Source: Microbacterium sp. VKM Ac-2923 (GTDB lineage Bacteria; Actinomycetota; Actinomycetes; Actinomycetales; Microbacteriaceae). Taken from it: a DNA stretch of 64,000 nucleotides. Below are positions 47,352 through 58,088 of this stretch, in pieces. The stretch spans positions 62,001 to 126,000 of the forward strand of contig NZ_JALGRP010000002.1 of the NCBI RefSeq assembly GCF_022815605.1, in the 5' to 3' direction. Under the pieces are notes generated by a model that saw nothing but the letters and a program-made list of their open reading frames with translations, ran no database searches and was not told where the DNA came from. Every line of letters starts with the position of its first letter. The first letter of the stretch is position 1. The translations under genes and the position numbers were made by a program.

Positions 47352-47861
47352 TCAGCCGCGGAGGACGCGCTCGGTGATGCTCTTGCCGCCCCGGCCGACG
47401 GCGAGAAGGCCCGACTGCGCGAGTTCTTTCACGCCGAAGGGCTCGATGGCCTTGAGGAACGCATCGACCTTGCCCTTGTCGCCGGTGATCTCGATGACCA
47501 TGGCGTCACTGGCGTAGTCCACGACCGAGGCGCGGAACAGGTTGACCACCTCGACCACGTTGGAGCGGGTGGCGTTGTCGGCGCGCACCTTGACCAGCAC
47601 GTGCTCGCGCTGCACGGATGCCGCGGGGTCGAGCTCGACGATCTTGATGACGTTGATCAGCTTGTTCAGCTGCTTGGTCACCTGCTCGAGCGGCAGCCCC
47701 TCGACATCGACGACGACCGTGATGCGCGAGAGCCCGGGCACCTCGGTGGGACCCACGGCGAGGGATTCGATGTTGAAGCCGCGCCGCGCGAAGAGACCGG
47801 CGACGCGGGTCAGCAGACCAGGTTTGTCCTCCACCAGGAGGCTCAGCACATGCCTCGACAT
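47352..47861 (-). CDS. ilvN: Acetolactate synthase small (regulatory) subunit
   Basis: Regulatory subunit that gives IlvB feedback control by branched-chain amino acids. In the 169-residue protein an N-terminal ACT domain (HVLSLLVEDKPGLLTRVAGLFARRGFNIESLAVG) is followed by the usual C-terminal half. ATG 47861 is one base after the ilvB stop, so the subunits are coupled. Confidence 0.97.
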   Translation of the reverse strand: MSRHVLSLLVEDKPGLLTRVAGLFARRGFNIESLAVGPTEVPGLSRITVVVDVEGLPLEQVTKQLNKLINVIKIVELDPAASVQREHVLVKVRADNATRSNVVEVVNLFRASVVDYASDAMVIEITGDKGKVDAFLKAIEPFGVKELAQSGLLAVGRGGKSITERVLRG

Positions 47862-47862
47862 C

Positions 47863-49671
47863 TCAGTCCTCCTGCTCGTCGAACGTCGGCGAGTGATCGC
47901 GCGCGTACTGGACGTAGCTGTTGCTGACGCCCTGCGGGACCATCGGCCACACCATCGCGTCGGCGCTCACGACGAAGTCGATCACGACCGGGCGGTCGTT
48001 GGTGTCGAGGGCCAGCTGGATCGCGGCGTCGATCTCGTCTTCCTTCTCGACGCGGATGCCGAGGCATCCGTAGGCGTCGGCGAGCTTGACGAAGTCGGGG
48101 ATGCGACGCGTGCCGTGACCCGTGTTCAGGTCGGTGTTCGAGTGGCGTCCGTCGAAGAACAGCGTCTGCCACTGACGCACCATGCCGAGCGAGGAGTTGT
48201 TGATGATGGCGACCTTGATGGGGATGTCGTTGATGACGCAGGTCGCGAGCTCCTGGTTGGTCATCTGGAAGCAGCCGTCGCCGTCGATCGCCCATACCGC
48301 GCGCTCGGGCTGGGCCACCTTGGCGCCCATCGCCGCGGGCACCGCGTAGCCCATGGTGCCGGCGCCGCCGGAGTTGAGCCACGCGTTGGGGCGCTCGTAC
48401 TTGATGAACTGCGCCGCCCACATCTGGTGCTGGCCGACGCCCGAGGCGTACACGCCCTCCGGGCCGGTCATCTCGCCGATGCGCTGGATGACCTGCTGGG
48501 GCGAGAGCTGCCCGTCGGTCGTGGGCGCGTAGCCGAGGGGGAACTCCTCGCGCAGGCCGTTGAGGTAGGTCCACCACTCCGAGTAGTCGTGCGGGTGCTC
48601 GGTGTCTGCCGCGCGGAAGGCGGCATCGAGGTCGATGAGCACCTCGCGCAGATCGCCCACGATCGGAACGTCCGCGACGCGGATCTTGGAGATCTCGGCG
48701 GGGTCGATGTCAACGTGCACCACCTGCGCGTGCGGCGCGAAGAGCGCCGCCTTGCCGGTCACGCGGTCATCGAAGCGGGCGCCGAGCGAGACGATGAGGT
48801 CGCTCTCCTGCAGGGCGAGCACCGCGGGCACGGTGCCGTGCATGCCGGGCATGCCGAGGTGCTGCTCGTGCGAGTCGGGGAACGCACCACGCGCCATGAG
48901 CGTGGTCACGACGGGCGCACCGGTCGCCTCGGCGAGCACCTTCAGCTCGGCCGACGCGTTGGAGCGGATCGCGCCGCCGCCCACGTAGAGCACGGGCTTC
49001 TTCGACGTCGCCAGCAGCTGAGCTGCTGCCTGGATCTGCTTACCGTGCGCCTTGGTCACCGGGCGGTAGCCGGGTAGGTCGATCTTCGGCGGCCAGATGA
49101 AGGGCGCCTCGGCCTGCTGCGCGTCTTTGGTGATGTCGACCAGAACGGGGCCGGGGCGGCCGGTCGAGGCGATCTCGAACGCCGCGGCGATCGCGCCGGG
49201 GATCTCCTCCGCCGACTTCACCAGGAACGAGTGCTTGGTGATCGGCATCGTGATGCCCACGATGTCGGCCTCCTGGAAGGCGTCCGTCCCCATCAGGGTC
49301 GAGAATACCTGACCCGTGATGCACACCAGCGGCACCGAGTCCATGTAGGCGTCGGCGATCGCCGTGACGAGGTTGGTCGCACCGGGACCCGACGTCGCGA
49401 TGGCGACACCGACCCTGCCCGAGGCCGCGGCGTAGCCCTCGGCCGCGTGGCCGGCGCCCTGCTCGTGGCGCACCAGGATGTGACGGACGTTCTCGTCGTC
49501 CATGAGCGGGTCGTAGACGGGCATGATCGCACCGCCGGGCAGACCGAACACGTCGGTCACACCGAGCAGATCGAGCGAGCGGACCACGGCCTGCGCGCCC
49601 GTCATGACGGGCGCCGGTGCGGTGCGAGCGGGCGGCCGGGGAATGGCCGCGGTGGGGGAATCGATGGACAT
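47863..49671 (-). CDS. ilvB: Acetolactate synthase large (catalytic) subunit
   Basis: Thiamine pyrophosphate enzyme condensing pyruvate with pyruvate or 2-ketobutyrate. In the 602-residue protein the catalytic glutamate is in [15 protein letters not shown], and the TPP/Mg motif runs from [15 protein letters not shown] to NN (about 445-472). ATG 49671 (MSIDSPTAA) with GAGGT upstream is preferred over an earlier GTG/ATG frame start at 49719. Between ilvD and ilvN. Confidence 0.96.
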   Translation of the reverse strand: MSIDSPTAAIPRPPARTAPAPVMTGAQAVVRSLDLLGVTDVFGLPGGAIMPVYDPLMDDENVRHILVRHEQGAGHAAEGYAAASGRVGVAIATSGPGATNLVTAIADAYMDSVPLVCITGQVFSTLMGTDAFQEADIVGITMPITKHSFLVKSAEEIPGAIAAAFEIASTGRPGPVLVDITKDAQQAEAPFIWPPKIDLPGYRPVTKAHGKQIQAAAQLLATSKKPVLYVGGGAIRSNASAELKVLAEATGAPVVTTLMARGAFPDSHEQHLGMPGMHGTVPAVLALQESDLIVSLGARFDDRVTGKAALFAPHAQVVHVDIDPAEISKIRVADVPIVGDLREVLIDLDAAFRAADTEHPHDYSEWWTYLNGLREEFPLGYAPTTDGQLSPQQVIQRIGEMTGPEGVYASGVGQHQMWAAQFIKYERPNAWLNSGGAGTMGYAVPAAMGAKVAQPERAVWAIDGDGCFQMTNQELATCVINDIPIKVAIINNSSLGMVRQWQTLFFDGRHSNTDLNTGHGTRRIPDFVKLADAYGCLGIRVEKEDEIDAAIQLALDTNDRPVVIDFVVSADAMVWPMVPQGVSNSYVQYARDHSPTFDEQED

Positions 49672-49715
49672 GGGAGTACCTCGAGAACCAGGAGAGGGTG
49701 AGAAGGGGACGGCCG

Positions 49716-51434
49716 TCAACCCGTGACCGCGCCCTCCGCGGCGGAGTGCACGAGCTTGGAGTACTTGGCCAGAACGCCACGGGTATAGCGCGGGGGAAGC
49801 GGTTCCCAGCCGTTGCGGCGGGAACTCAGCTCGGCGTCATCGACGATCAAGTCGAGAGTGCGAGCGGCGATATCGACCCGTATCAGATCACCATCGCGCA
49901 CGAAGGCGATAGGACCTGCGTCCACCGCTTCGGGAGCTATGTGGCCGATGCAGAGGCCGGTTGTGCCGCCTGAGAATCGACCGTCCGTCAAGAGTAGTAC
50001 ATCTTTTCCGAGACCCGCGCCCTTGATGGCCGCGGTGATGGCGAGCATCTCACGCATACCGGGACCGCCCTTGGGGCCCTCGTACCGGATGACCACCACG
50101 TCGCCCGCGGCGATCCGGCCCGCTTCGAGGGCGTCCATCGCCGCGCGCTCGCGCTCGAACACCCGCGCCGGGCCCTCGAAGACGTTGCCGTCGAAGCCCG
50201 CAGACTTCACGACCGCGCCCTCGGGCGCCATCGAGCCGTGCAGGATCGTGATGCCGCCGGTCGCGTGGATCGGGTTGTCGAACGAGTGGATGACCTTGCC
50301 GTCGACGGGGTCGGGGCTGAGATCGGCGAGGTTCTCGGCGAGCGTCTTGCCCGTCACCGTGAGGGCGTCGCCGTGCAGCAGGCCCTCGTCGAGCATCGCC
50401 TTCATGATGACGGGGATGCCGCCGTGACGGTCGACATCGTTCATGACGTACTGACCGAACGGCTTCATGTCGGCCACGTGCGGCGTCTTGTCGCCGATGC
50501 GGTTGAAGTCGTGCAGGTTCAGCTCGACCTCGGCCTCGTTCGCGATGGCCAGCAGGTGGAGCACGACGTTGGTCGAGCCGCCCAGGGCCATGGCCAGGGC
50601 GATGGCGTTCTCGAAGGCCTCTTTGGTGAGGATGTCGCGCGTAGTGATGCCCTGGCGCAGCAGATTGACCACGGCCTCGCCCGAGCGGTGCGCGAAGTAG
50701 TCGCGGCGGCGGTCGGCCGACGGCGGGGCTGCCGACCCGGGGAGGCTCAGACCCAGCGCCTCGGCGACGGATGCCATGGTGTTCGCGGTGTACATACCGC
50801 CACAGGCACCCTCACCCGGAGCGAAGGAGCACTCGATGCGCTTGAGGTCGGCCTCGCTCATGCGGCCCGCGAGGCACGCTCCGACTCCCTCGAAGGAGTC
50901 GATGATCGTGATCTCTTTCTCGGTGCCGTCGGAGAGCTTGACCCAGCCGGGGGCGATGGAGCCCGCATAGAGGAAGACGCTCGAGAGGTCGAGGCGAGCC
51001 GAGGCCATGAGCATGCCGGGGATCGACTTGTCGCAGCCGGCCAGCAGGACCGAGCCGTCGAGGCGCTCGGCCATCATGACGGTCTCGACGCTGTCGGCGA
51101 TGACCTCGCGCGACACGAGCGAGAAGTGCATGCCCTCGTGACCCATCGAGATGCCGTCGGAGACGGAGATGGTGCCGAACTGCAGCGGGTACCCGCCGCC
51201 GGCGTGCACGCCCTCTTTGGCGCCCTGCGCCAAGCGGTCGAGGCTCAGGTTGCAGGGGGTGATCTCGTTCCAGCTCGACGCGATGCCGATCTGGGGCTTG
51301 TCCCAGTCGTCATCGCCCATGCCGACGCCGCGGAGCATGCCTCGCGAGGTCGTGGCTTCGATGCCATCGGTGATGACGCGACTGCGGGGCTTGATGTCGA
51401 ACTCGCCGGTGTTCGGATTGTGCGGTGCGGGCAT
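49716..51434 (-). CDS. ilvD: Dihydroxy-acid dehydratase
   Basis: Iron-sulfur dehydratase, third shared step of Val/Ile synthesis. In the 572-residue protein cysteines for the cluster occur in [27 protein letters not shown] and [15 protein letters not shown] 51434. First gene of ilvD-ilvB-ilvN(-ilvC); 44 bases separate it from ilvB. Confidence 0.96.
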   Translation of the reverse strand: MPAPHNPNTGEFDIKPRSRVITDGIEATTSRGMLRGVGMGDDDWDKPQIGIASSWNEITPCNLSLDRLAQGAKEGVHAGGGYPLQFGTISVSDGISMGHEGMHFSLVSREVIADSVETVMMAERLDGSVLLAGCDKSIPGMLMASARLDLSSVFLYAGSIAPGWVKLSDGTEKEITIIDSFEGVGACLAGRMSEADLKRIECSFAPGEGACGGMYTANTMASVAEALGLSLPGSAAPPSADRRRDYFAHRSGEAVVNLLRQGITTRDILTKEAFENAIALAMALGGSTNVVLHLLAIANEAEVELNLHDFNRIGDKTPHVADMKPFGQYVMNDVDRHGGIPVIMKAMLDEGLLHGDALTVTGKTLAENLADLSPDPVDGKVIHSFDNPIHATGGITILHGSMAPEGAVVKSAGFDGNVFEGPARVFERERAAMDALEAGRIAAGDVVVIRYEGPKGGPGMREMLAITAAIKGAGLGKDVLLLTDGRFSGGTTGLCIGHIAPEAVDAGPIAFVRDGDLIRVDIAARTLDLIVDDAELSSRRNGWEPLPPRYTRGVLAKYSKLVHSAAEGAVTG

Positions 51435-51555
51435 CCTCGAAGTCTATTGCGCACGCGCGACCCGCCGATGCGCCACGGACGATGAACGACGGATTAATCC
51501 GAGTGTGCAGGACGGTCGACGGGCGAGCGCCGCGGGACGGCGAACGCTCCGGGCG

Positions 51556-52335
51556 TCACCCGCTGTGCGCGCGGCGGAGTCGCGCGACGGCCTCCAGTAC
51601 GGCGACGAACGCGTCGATGTCGTCGACCCGCAGGCTGGCCGCCGTCTCACCCCCGCCGACGCGGACGCCGAGGTCTTCCGCTCCGAGCGAGCGCAGCGCG
51701 TCCTCATCGGTCACGTCGTCGCCGGCGAAGAGCACAGCTGACGCCCCCACGCGGTCGCGGAGCCGCGCGATCGCGGAGTCCTTGCCCTCGTGACGGAACG
51801 CGAACTCGAGGATGTCGTGACCCGTCCGCCGACGCCAGGTCGGCGCCGCGCCCGCCACCAGCCCATCGACGAGCTCGCGCACCGCGCGGGCGGTCTCGGC
51901 ATCCGCGGTGCGCGTGTGGACTCCGAGCCCGTACTCCTTCGGCTCGATCCACACGCCGCCCATCCCGCTCGTGCGGGCCGTCACTTCCTGCTGCAGGCGG
52001 TCGCGAAGCGCGAGGTCGGCGGTGTCGTCGGGCGTCGACTCGACGCCGGCGCCGGGAACCCAGAACTGCGCGCCGTGCGAGCCGGCGAGCCACACCGGCG
52101 AATCGTCGGTGTGCTCGGCGATCTCGCGAAGGTGACCGAGCGAACGCCCCGAGACCAGCGCCACGACGGTTCGCGGCAGCGCCGAGAGCTCGTCGATGAC
52201 GGCGCGGGCAGCCGGGGTCATGCGCGCCGACATCGGCTGGTCGACCAGCGGCGAAAGCGTGCCGTCGAAGTCGAGGGCGACCAGCAGGGTGTCGGTGGTG
52301 GCCGCAGCCTCCACGGCGGCGTCGGCGGCGGTCAT
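51556..52335 (-). CDS. otsB: Trehalose-6-phosphate phosphatase
   Basis: HAD-family phosphatase releasing trehalose. In the 259-residue protein the nucleophile motif DFDGTLSP is at about 22-29, SGR (motif 2) follows, and the metal-binding GDDVTDEDA lies at about 214-222. ATG 52335 overlaps the otsA stop by four bases, so the two trehalose enzymes are coupled. Trehalose serves as a compatible solute. Confidence 0.95.
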   Translation of the reverse strand: MTAADAAVEAAATTDTLLVALDFDGTLSPLVDQPMSARMTPAARAVIDELSALPRTVVALVSGRSLGHLREIAEHTDDSPVWLAGSHGAQFWVPGAGVESTPDDTADLALRDRLQQEVTARTSGMGGVWIEPKEYGLGVHTRTADAETARAVRELVDGLVAGAAPTWRRRTGHDILEFAFRHEGKDSAIARLRDRVGASAVLFAGDDVTDEDALRSLGAEDLGVRVGGGETAASLRVDDIDAFVAVLEAVARLRRAHSG

Positions 52336-53807
52336 CCGGCATCCCTCTCGTCGTCGGCATCGGCGTCGGGGTCGACGGCCTCGACCTCGGCGGCACCCGC
52401 GGTCGACGGGCGGTCGTGGAACGCCGACAAGGCTTCGAGGAAGCCGCGCGACCAGTCCTCGACGTCGTGTTCGCGCACGCGCCTGCGCAGAGTGCGCATG
52501 CGACGGCCCTGCTCGGCCGCGGGCATGTCGATGGCGCGGATGACGGCATCCTTCAGCCCGTCGATGTCGTGAGGGTTGATGAGCAACGCGCTGCCCATCT
52601 CGTCGGCGGCCCCGGCGAACTCGCTGAGCACGAGCACTCCGCGATTGTCGATGCGGCTCGCGACGTACTCCTTGGCGACGAGGTTCATGCCGTCGCGCAG
52701 CGCGGTCACGAGCATGACGTCGGCGGCGAGGAAGAGCGCCACCATTTCTTCGCGGGGATAGGACTGATGCAGGTAGCGGATCGCGGTGTGGGTCGTGGAG
52801 TCGTAATCGCCGTTGATGCGCCCGACCGTCATCTCGATCTCATCGCGCAGCTGCATGTACGCGTCGACACGCTCGCGGCTGGGACTCGCGACCTGCACGA
52901 GGGTGGCGTCCTCGACGCTCGCGCGGCCGTCCTCGAGCACTTCCCCCCACGCCTTCAGGCGGTGTCGGATGCCCTTGGTGTAGTCGAGCCGGTCGACGCC
53001 GAGCAGGATCTTGCGGGGGTTTCCGAGACCCTCGCGGATCTCTTTCGCCCGCTGCTGGATCTCGGGGCGCTGGGCCATCTCGATGTACGACTCCGCGTCG
53101 ATCGAGATGGGGAACGCCTTCGCGAGTGCGACGCGGGTGCCGCCGTCGCCGTCGGGGACGAGGATGCCGCTGGCCTTCGTCTCGTACCGCAGCTGCCGTC
53201 GCACGGCGCGGGCGAAGTTGCCGGCATCCGCCACCCGCTGGAAGCCGATGACATCCGCGCCGAGCAGCCCCTCGAGCACCTGCTTTCGCCACGGCAACTG
53301 CGAGTACAGGCCGTACGCGGGGAACGGGATGTGGTGGAAGTACCCGATCGTGAGGTCGGGACGCTGCTCGCGGAGCAGCTTCGGAACGAGCTGCAGTTGG
53401 TAGTCCTGCACCCAGACGATCCCGCCCTCGGCGGCGACCTCCGCGGCTGCGTCGGCGAACCGCTTGTTGACCTTGACGTAGGCGTCCCACCACGCGCGCT
53501 TGTAGGTCGGCGGGGAGATGACGTCGTGGTACAGCGGCCAGATCGTGTCGTTCGAGAAGCCCTCGTAGTAGAGCTGCACGTCGGCGGACGACAGCGTGAC
53601 GGGCACGAGGTGCGTCCCGTCGAACTCGAAGGGGTCGACGTCCACGTCCGCTTGGCCGGCCCACCCCACCCACGCGCCCTCGGCGCGGCGCATGACGGGC
53701 TCGAGAGCGGTCACGAGGCCCCCGGGCGAACGCCGCCACCCCTCTCCGTCCGGGGTGCGGTCGACGGGCAGTCGGTTCGCGACGACGACGAAATCGGCCT
53801 GGGTCAC
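52332..53807 (-). CDS. otsA: Trehalose-6-phosphate synthase
   Basis: GT20 glycosyltransferase joining UDP- (or GDP-) glucose to glucose 6-phosphate. The 491-residue protein opens [12 protein letters not shown], with [13 protein letters not shown] (about 27-39) and [20 protein letters not shown] and [12 protein letters not shown] later, all family hallmarks. The start is GTG at 53807. Confidence 0.95.
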   Translation of the reverse strand: MTQADFVVVANRLPVDRTPDGEGWRRSPGGLVTALEPVMRRAEGAWVGWAGQADVDVDPFEFDGTHLVPVTLSSADVQLYYEGFSNDTIWPLYHDVISPPTYKRAWWDAYVKVNKRFADAAAEVAAEGGIVWVQDYQLQLVPKLLREQRPDLTIGYFHHIPFPAYGLYSQLPWRKQVLEGLLGADVIGFQRVADAGNFARAVRRQLRYETKASGILVPDGDGGTRVALAKAFPISIDAESYIEMAQRPEIQQRAKEIREGLGNPRKILLGVDRLDYTKGIRHRLKAWGEVLEDGRASVEDATLVQVASPSRERVDAYMQLRDEIEMTVGRINGDYDSTTHTAIRYLHQSYPREEMVALFLAADVMLVTALRDGMNLVAKEYVASRIDNRGVLVLSEFAGAADEMGSALLINPHDIDGLKDAVIRAIDMPAAEQGRRMRTLRRRVREHDVEDWSRGFLEALSAFHDRPSTAGAAEVEAVDPDADADDERDAG

Positions 53808-54021
53808 AGGTCCTCCTCGGGGATCTTCCTCAGGCTAACAGCGGGCCTCCCGACCACACGGGGGGTAGACGCCGAGCGCTCCCGGCACCAGGGCGGTAAA
53901 CGCCAGTCCTTTCGAGACAGGGCGCGTTGCGGCGTGTCTCGGCAGGGATCGCGTTTATCGGCGGGGGTGGGGCGCCTGTCAAGGCGCGGCATCCGGGACT
54001 CGGCCTCGGTAAGTTGGGCGC

Positions 54022-54276
54022 ATGCGCCAGTACATCTTCGGAACGGGTCTCCTCAGCGCCATCACCGGCGGCGTCACGCTTCTTCGGGCGCTGCGAAACG
54101 ATGAGCCCTTCATGTGGCGCACCGCGCTCGCGTGGCTCAGCTGGGGCATCACCCTGGCTCTCGCCGTCGGTGCGGTCGTCGACACACGTCGCGCCCGCCG
54201 CGGCAACGTGATCTCCGGCGACTCCCCCGTGTCGAAGAAGCAGCAGAAGCTGCTGAAGAAGCGTCTCGCGCGCTGA
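54022..54276 (+). CDS. Small membrane protein
   Basis: An 84-residue protein with two membrane segments (about 4-22 and 33-53) and a basic C-terminal tail (SKKQQKLLKKRLAR). ATG 54022. It stands alone between otsA and the convergent thiolase gene. No family recognised. Confidence 0.7.
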   Translation: MRQYIFGTGLLSAITGGVTLLRALRNDEPFMWRTALAWLSWGITLALAVGAVVDTRRARRGNVISGDSPVSKKQQKLLKKRLAR

Positions 54277-54451
54277 TCCGTCGCGACGATCGGATGCCAC
54301 GGCCTCGGGGCCGTGCAAAACGTTCGTCCGCGTGCGGGCCGAGGGCGCGGAGACCACGGGGACTCCGCGAGAGCACCCGGCGCGGTCCGGCCGGAACCGG
54401 CGATCTCGACGCGATCGGGTGATCTCGTCGCCCGGTGGTGCGGCGCGTGTC

Positions 54452-55639
54452 TCAGCGGGTGAGGATGAGCGCGTCGCCCTGACCGCCGCCGCCGCACAGG
54501 GCGACTGCGGCAGTGCCGCTCCCCCGTCGCACGAGCTCGTGGACGGCGTGGACGACGAGGCGGTTGCCCGAGGCACCGATGGGGTGCCCGATCGCGATCC
54601 CTCCGCCGTGCGGGTTGACGACGTCGTCGGAGAGTCCGAGTTCAGTCTGGGAGCGGGCGACCACCGCGCCGAACGCCTCGTTGATCTCGACGAGGTCGAG
54701 GTCGGAGGCCGAGAGCCCCTGCTTCTGCAGCGCCTGGGCGATCGCGCGGGCGGGCTGGTCGTGCAGCGAGTTGTCCGGGCCGGCGACCTGCCCTGCGGCA
54801 CCCACGACGGCCAGGACGTCCCAGCCGTACTGCTCGGCGACCGCGCGGGTGGTCACGACCACCGCGGAGGCGCCGTCGGAGATCTGCGAGGCGTTGCCCG
54901 CCGTGATCGATCCGCCCTCCGCGAAGGCGGGGCGTAGCTTCGCCAGCGTCTCGACGGTGGTGTCGGCGCGGATCCCCTCGTCTGCGGTGACGACGACCGG
55001 GTCGCCTTTTCGCTGAGGGATGCCGACGGGCACGATCTCCGCGTCGAACAGACCAGCGTCGCGCGCCGCGGCCGCGCGCTGGTGGGATCGGGCGGCAACG
55101 GCATCCTGCTGCTCGCGTGTGACGCCGAATCGGGAGTTCGCCCGCTCCGTGGACGCCCCCATGCTCTCGCGGTCGTAGACATCGGTCAGACCGTCATACG
55201 CGAGATGGTCGAGCACCTCGACCGAGCCGTAGGCGTAGCCCCTGCGGGAATTCATCAGCAGGTGCGGGGCGCGGGTCATCGACTCCATCCCGCCGGCGAT
55301 GACGACAGAGGCGTCGCCGACCCGGATCATGCGCGCCGCGTCGATGACGGCGGTGAGTCCCGACAAGCACACCTTGTTGACCGTCGCCGCGTGTACGTCC
55401 CAGCCGACCCCGGCCGCGATGGCCGCCTGTCGGGCCGCATTCTGACCCGCGCCCGCCTGCAGCACCTGCCCCATGAGCACGGCGTCGACGCGCGCAGCGG
55501 CTACGCCCGCCCGCTCGAGGGCACCGTCGATCGCGGCCCCACCGAGTTCGACGGCCGTCAGCCCCGCGAGCTGTCCGTTGAGCCGGCCCTGCGGGGTGCG
55601 TGCGGCGGCCACGATGACGATGTCGTTCTCGGTGTTCAT
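54452..55639 (-). CDS. Acetyl-CoA acetyltransferase (thiolase)
   Basis: Thiolase joining or splitting acetoacetyl-CoA. The 395-residue protein has the nucleophile cysteine in NKVCLSGL (about 88), the His in GHPIGASG, and the second catalytic Cys in [12 protein letters not shown]. The N-terminus ([19 protein letters not shown]) fits AtoB/PhaA thiolases better than PcaF. ATG 55639 overlaps the CoA-transferase stop by four bases, so the three genes act together in acetoacetate use. Confidence 0.92.
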   Translation of the reverse strand: MNTENDIVIVAAARTPQGRLNGQLAGLTAVELGGAAIDGALERAGVAAARVDAVLMGQVLQAGAGQNAARQAAIAAGVGWDVHAATVNKVCLSGLTAVIDAARMIRVGDASVVIAGGMESMTRAPHLLMNSRRGYAYGSVEVLDHLAYDGLTDVYDRESMGASTERANSRFGVTREQQDAVAARSHQRAAAARDAGLFDAEIVPVGIPQRKGDPVVVTADEGIRADTTVETLAKLRPAFAEGGSITAGNASQISDGASAVVVTTRAVAEQYGWDVLAVVGAAGQVAGPDNSLHDQPARAIAQALQKQGLSASDLDLVEINEAFGAVVARSQTELGLSDDVVNPHGGGIAIGHPIGASGNRLVVHAVHELVRRGSGTAAVALCGGGGQGDALILTR

Positions 55640-56292
55640 GCGGTTTCGATCTCCTCGGTGAGTCTCACGGTCAGCGGGGGCTCGGTGGCATCCCGCACCT
55701 CCTCGACGCTCACCCCGGGGGCGAGCTCCACGAGCACGAGTCCATCCTGCGTCACATCGATGACGGCGAGGTCGGTGATGATGCGGTCCACGACGCCCCG
55801 GCCGGTGAGGGGCAGCGAGCACGTGTCGACGATCTTGGGGGAGCCGTCTTTGGCGACGTGCTCCATGAGGACGATCACGCGCGCCGCGCCGTGGACGAGG
55901 TCCATCGCCCCGCCGGGGCCCTTGACCATCTTCCCGGGGATCATCCAGTTCGCCAGATCTCCGGATGCCGACACCTGCATCGCCCCGAGGATGGCGGCGT
56001 CGATCTTCCCGCCGCGGATCATGCCGAAGCTCAGCGCCGAATCGAAGAAGGCGGCGCCGGGCAGGGTGGTCACCGTCTCTTTGCCGGCGTTGATGAGGTC
56101 GGCATCGACCGCCTCGTCCGCCGGGTAGGGGCCGACGCCGAGGATGCCGTTCTCGGAGTGCAGCACGACGGTCACCCCCTCGGGCACGTGATTGGGCACG
56201 AGGGTCGGCAGGCCGATGCCGAGATTGACGTACGCGCCGTCGGCGAGCTCGCGCGCCGCACGGGCGGCCATCTCGAGGCGGGAGAGGGGCAT
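55636..56292 (-). CDS. scoB: 3-oxoacid CoA-transferase, subunit B
   Basis: Beta subunit of succinyl-CoA:3-ketoacid CoA-transferase, which activates acetoacetate. The 218-residue protein carries the catalytic glutamate in LHSENGILG (about 47) and [18 protein letters not shown] 56292, 72 bases after scoA. 3-Oxoadipate is an alternative substrate, but the AtoB-type thiolase favours acetoacetate. Confidence 0.9.
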   Translation of the reverse strand: MPLSRLEMAARAARELADGAYVNLGIGLPTLVPNHVPEGVTVVLHSENGILGVGPYPADEAVDADLINAGKETVTTLPGAAFFDSALSFGMIRGGKIDAAILGAMQVSASGDLANWMIPGKMVKGPGGAMDLVHGAARVIVLMEHVAKDGSPKIVDTCSLPLTGRGVVDRIITDLAVIDVTQDGLVLVELAPGVSVEEVRDATEPPLTVRLTEEIETA

Positions 56293-56364
56293 GTCAGATC
56301 TCCTTCGCGTTCATCGTCGTCCGGGTGCGAGGTCGTTGATCCCGCGGAAGGGACCGATATCCGC

Positions 56365-57165
56365 TCACCGCGCTCCCCCGCTCACCGTGCGCTTCTCGAT
56401 GCGCTTCTCGACCTCGCCGACCTCGACGATGCGGTGGACGAAGACGCCGGGCAGGTGAACGGCATCCGGGTCGATCTCTCCGGGCTCGACGAGGTGCTCG
56501 ACCTGCGCGATGCAGATGCGTCCCGCCATCGCGGCGAGGGGGTTGAAGCTGCGCGCGGCCTTGCGGAAGACGAGGTTGCCGTGGCGGTCGCCCTTCCACG
56601 CGTGCACGAGGGCGAAGTCGGTGGAGATCGCTTCCTCCAGCACGAAGTCGCGGGGCTCGCCCCGTACGTCGAAGCTCCGCACGTCTTTGGCGGGGGATGC
56701 CACGGCGATGCCGCCTTCCCCGTCGTAGCGGCGGGGAAGGCCGCCCTCCGCCACCTGCGTGCCGACGCCCGTCTGCGTGAAGAAGGCGGCGATGCCCGCG
56801 CCGCCCGCGCGCAGCTTCTCGGCGAGCGTGCCCTGGGGGGTCAGCTCGAGTTCGAGCTCGCCCGACAGGAACTGCCGCTCGAACTCCTTGTTCTCGCCGA
56901 CGTACGACGACGTCATCTTGCGGATGCGGCCCGCCCCGAGCAGGATGCCGAGGCCCCAGTCGTCGACCCCGCAGTTGTTCGACACGACCGACAGATGGCG
57001 CGTCCCCTGCGCGAGGAGCGCCTCGATGAGGGCGATGGGGTTGCCGGAGAGACCGAATCCCCCGACGGCAAGAGACGCCCCGTCGGGGATGTCGGCGACG
57101 GCGTCGGCCGCCGACGGCCAGGTCTTGTCGATCACGCGCACTCCTTCGAACAGCGGTACTCCCAT
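56365..57165 (-). CDS. scoA: 3-oxoacid CoA-transferase, subunit A
   Basis: Alpha subunit of the CoA-transferase. In the 266-residue protein the CoA-binding segment is IPDGASLAVGGFGLSGNP (about 27-44), with SNNCGVDDWGLG and SSYVGENKEFERQFL later. ATG 57165 has AGGAGG nine bases upstream. First gene of the scoA-scoB-thiolase operon, divergent from an IclR regulator. Confidence 0.92.
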   Translation of the reverse strand: MGVPLFEGVRVIDKTWPSAADAVADIPDGASLAVGGFGLSGNPIALIEALLAQGTRHLSVVSNNCGVDDWGLGILLGAGRIRKMTSSYVGENKEFERQFLSGELELELTPQGTLAEKLRAGGAGIAAFFTQTGVGTQVAEGGLPRRYDGEGGIAVASPAKDVRSFDVRGEPRDFVLEEAISTDFALVHAWKGDRHGNLVFRKAARSFNPLAAMAGRICIAQVEHLVEPGEIDPDAVHLPGVFVHRIVEVGEVEKRIEKRTVSGGAR

Positions 57166-57206
57166 GTTGCGCCGCCTCCTGCGGCCGCACGTAGCCGCAT
57201 CTTGCG

Positions 57207-57244
57207 ATGTGGATGCCACGCCGCGTAGCGTCCACATGGTGGAC
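57207..57244 (+). promoter_or_regulatory. Candidate IclR operator over the regulator start codon
   Basis: GTCCAC-ATG-GTGGAC is a perfect palindrome (57230-57244) centred on the iclR start codon, and ATGTGGA at 57207-57213 pairs with TCCACAT at 57231-57237. It lies between the divergent IclR and scoA genes, suggesting autoregulation and control of scoAB. Confidence 0.5.
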
Positions 57245-58039
57245 ACCCCATCCGGATCGCCCCCTCGAGCCGGGGTGCCCGGCGCTCAGGTCATCGCCCG
57301 CGCCGCGCACCTGCTACGCCTGGTGACCGCGGCGGGTGACGGCGGCGCGAGCGTCGGCGAGCTCGCGGACGATGCCGACCTGACCCGCCCGACGGCGCAT
57401 CGCCTCCTCACCGCGCTGCGTGCGGAGGGACTGGTCGATCGTGACGACGCCTCCGGACGGTGGCTGCCGGGGCCGGAGCTGTATCTCATGGGGAGCGTCG
57501 CGGCATCCCGATTCGACATCACCGCCACCGCGCGCGACATCGTGCGCTCGCTGGCCGTTCGAACCGAGGAGAGCGCGTTCCTGTCGGTGCGGCGCGGCGA
57601 CGAGACCGTCTGCCTCGTCCGCGAGGACGGGAGCTTCCCCATTCGCTCGTTCGTCCTGTCGGAGGGGGTGCGCTTCCCGCTCGGCGTCGCGTCGGCCGGA
57701 CTGGCGATCCTCGCCTTCCTGCCGCCCCAGGATGTGGACGCCTATCTGGAACGGCATCCGGAGCTGGTGGAGCGGTGGGGGGCGTCGCACTCCCCCGCGC
57801 GCCTGCGCACGCGCATCGCCGATACGAAGGCCCGTGGCTACGCGGTCAATCCAGGGCTCATCGTCGAGGGAAGCTGGGGTCTGGGTGCGGCGGTGTTCAC
57901 GCGCGCGGGCGATCCGCAGTGGGCGCTGAGTCTGACCGGAGTCGAGTTCCGGTTCGGCGGTGAGCGCCTCGCCGAGCTGGGGCGCGTCCTGTTGGCGCAC
58001 GCGCATCAGCTGTCGACGCGGATCGCCGCGCGATCGTGA
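57236..58039 (+). CDS. IclR family transcriptional regulator
   Basis: A 267-residue regulator with an N-terminal winged helix (about 22-75, ASVGELADDADLTRPTAHRLLTALRAEG) and a C-terminal IclR ligand domain (RFPLGVASAGLAILAFLP, GYAVNPGLIVEGSWGLGAAV). ATG 57236 or GTG 57239 could be the start. Divergence from scoA makes the CoA-transferase operon its likely target. Confidence 0.9.
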   Translation: MVDTPSGSPPRAGVPGAQVIARAAHLLRLVTAAGDGGASVGELADDADLTRPTAHRLLTALRAEGLVDRDDASGRWLPGPELYLMGSVAASRFDITATARDIVRSLAVRTEESAFLSVRRGDETVCLVREDGSFPIRSFVLSEGVRFPLGVASAGLAILAFLPPQDVDAYLERHPELVERWGASHSPARLRTRIADTKARGYAVNPGLIVEGSWGLGAAVFTRAGDPQWALSLTGVEFRFGGERLAELGRVLLAHAHQLSTRIAARS

Positions 58040-58053
58040 CCTCCCGCGTTTAG

Positions 58054-58079
58054 ATACCTTCGGTATATACCTGCGGTAT
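58054..58079 (+). promoter_or_regulatory. Two abutting 13-base palindromes (MarR operator)
   Basis: ATACCTTCGGTAT (58054-58066) and ATACCTGCGGTAT (58067-58079) follow each other directly, differing by one base. They end nine bases before the marR start and overlap a possible -10 element, TATGCT. Their arrangement suits binding of two MarR dimers. Confidence 0.75.
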
Positions 58080-58088
58080 GCTTTTCCC

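Noticed and set aside
49672..49715. An attenuator before ilvB
   Set aside because: Only 44 bases separate ilvD and ilvB and no leader peptide or hairpin pair is visible.
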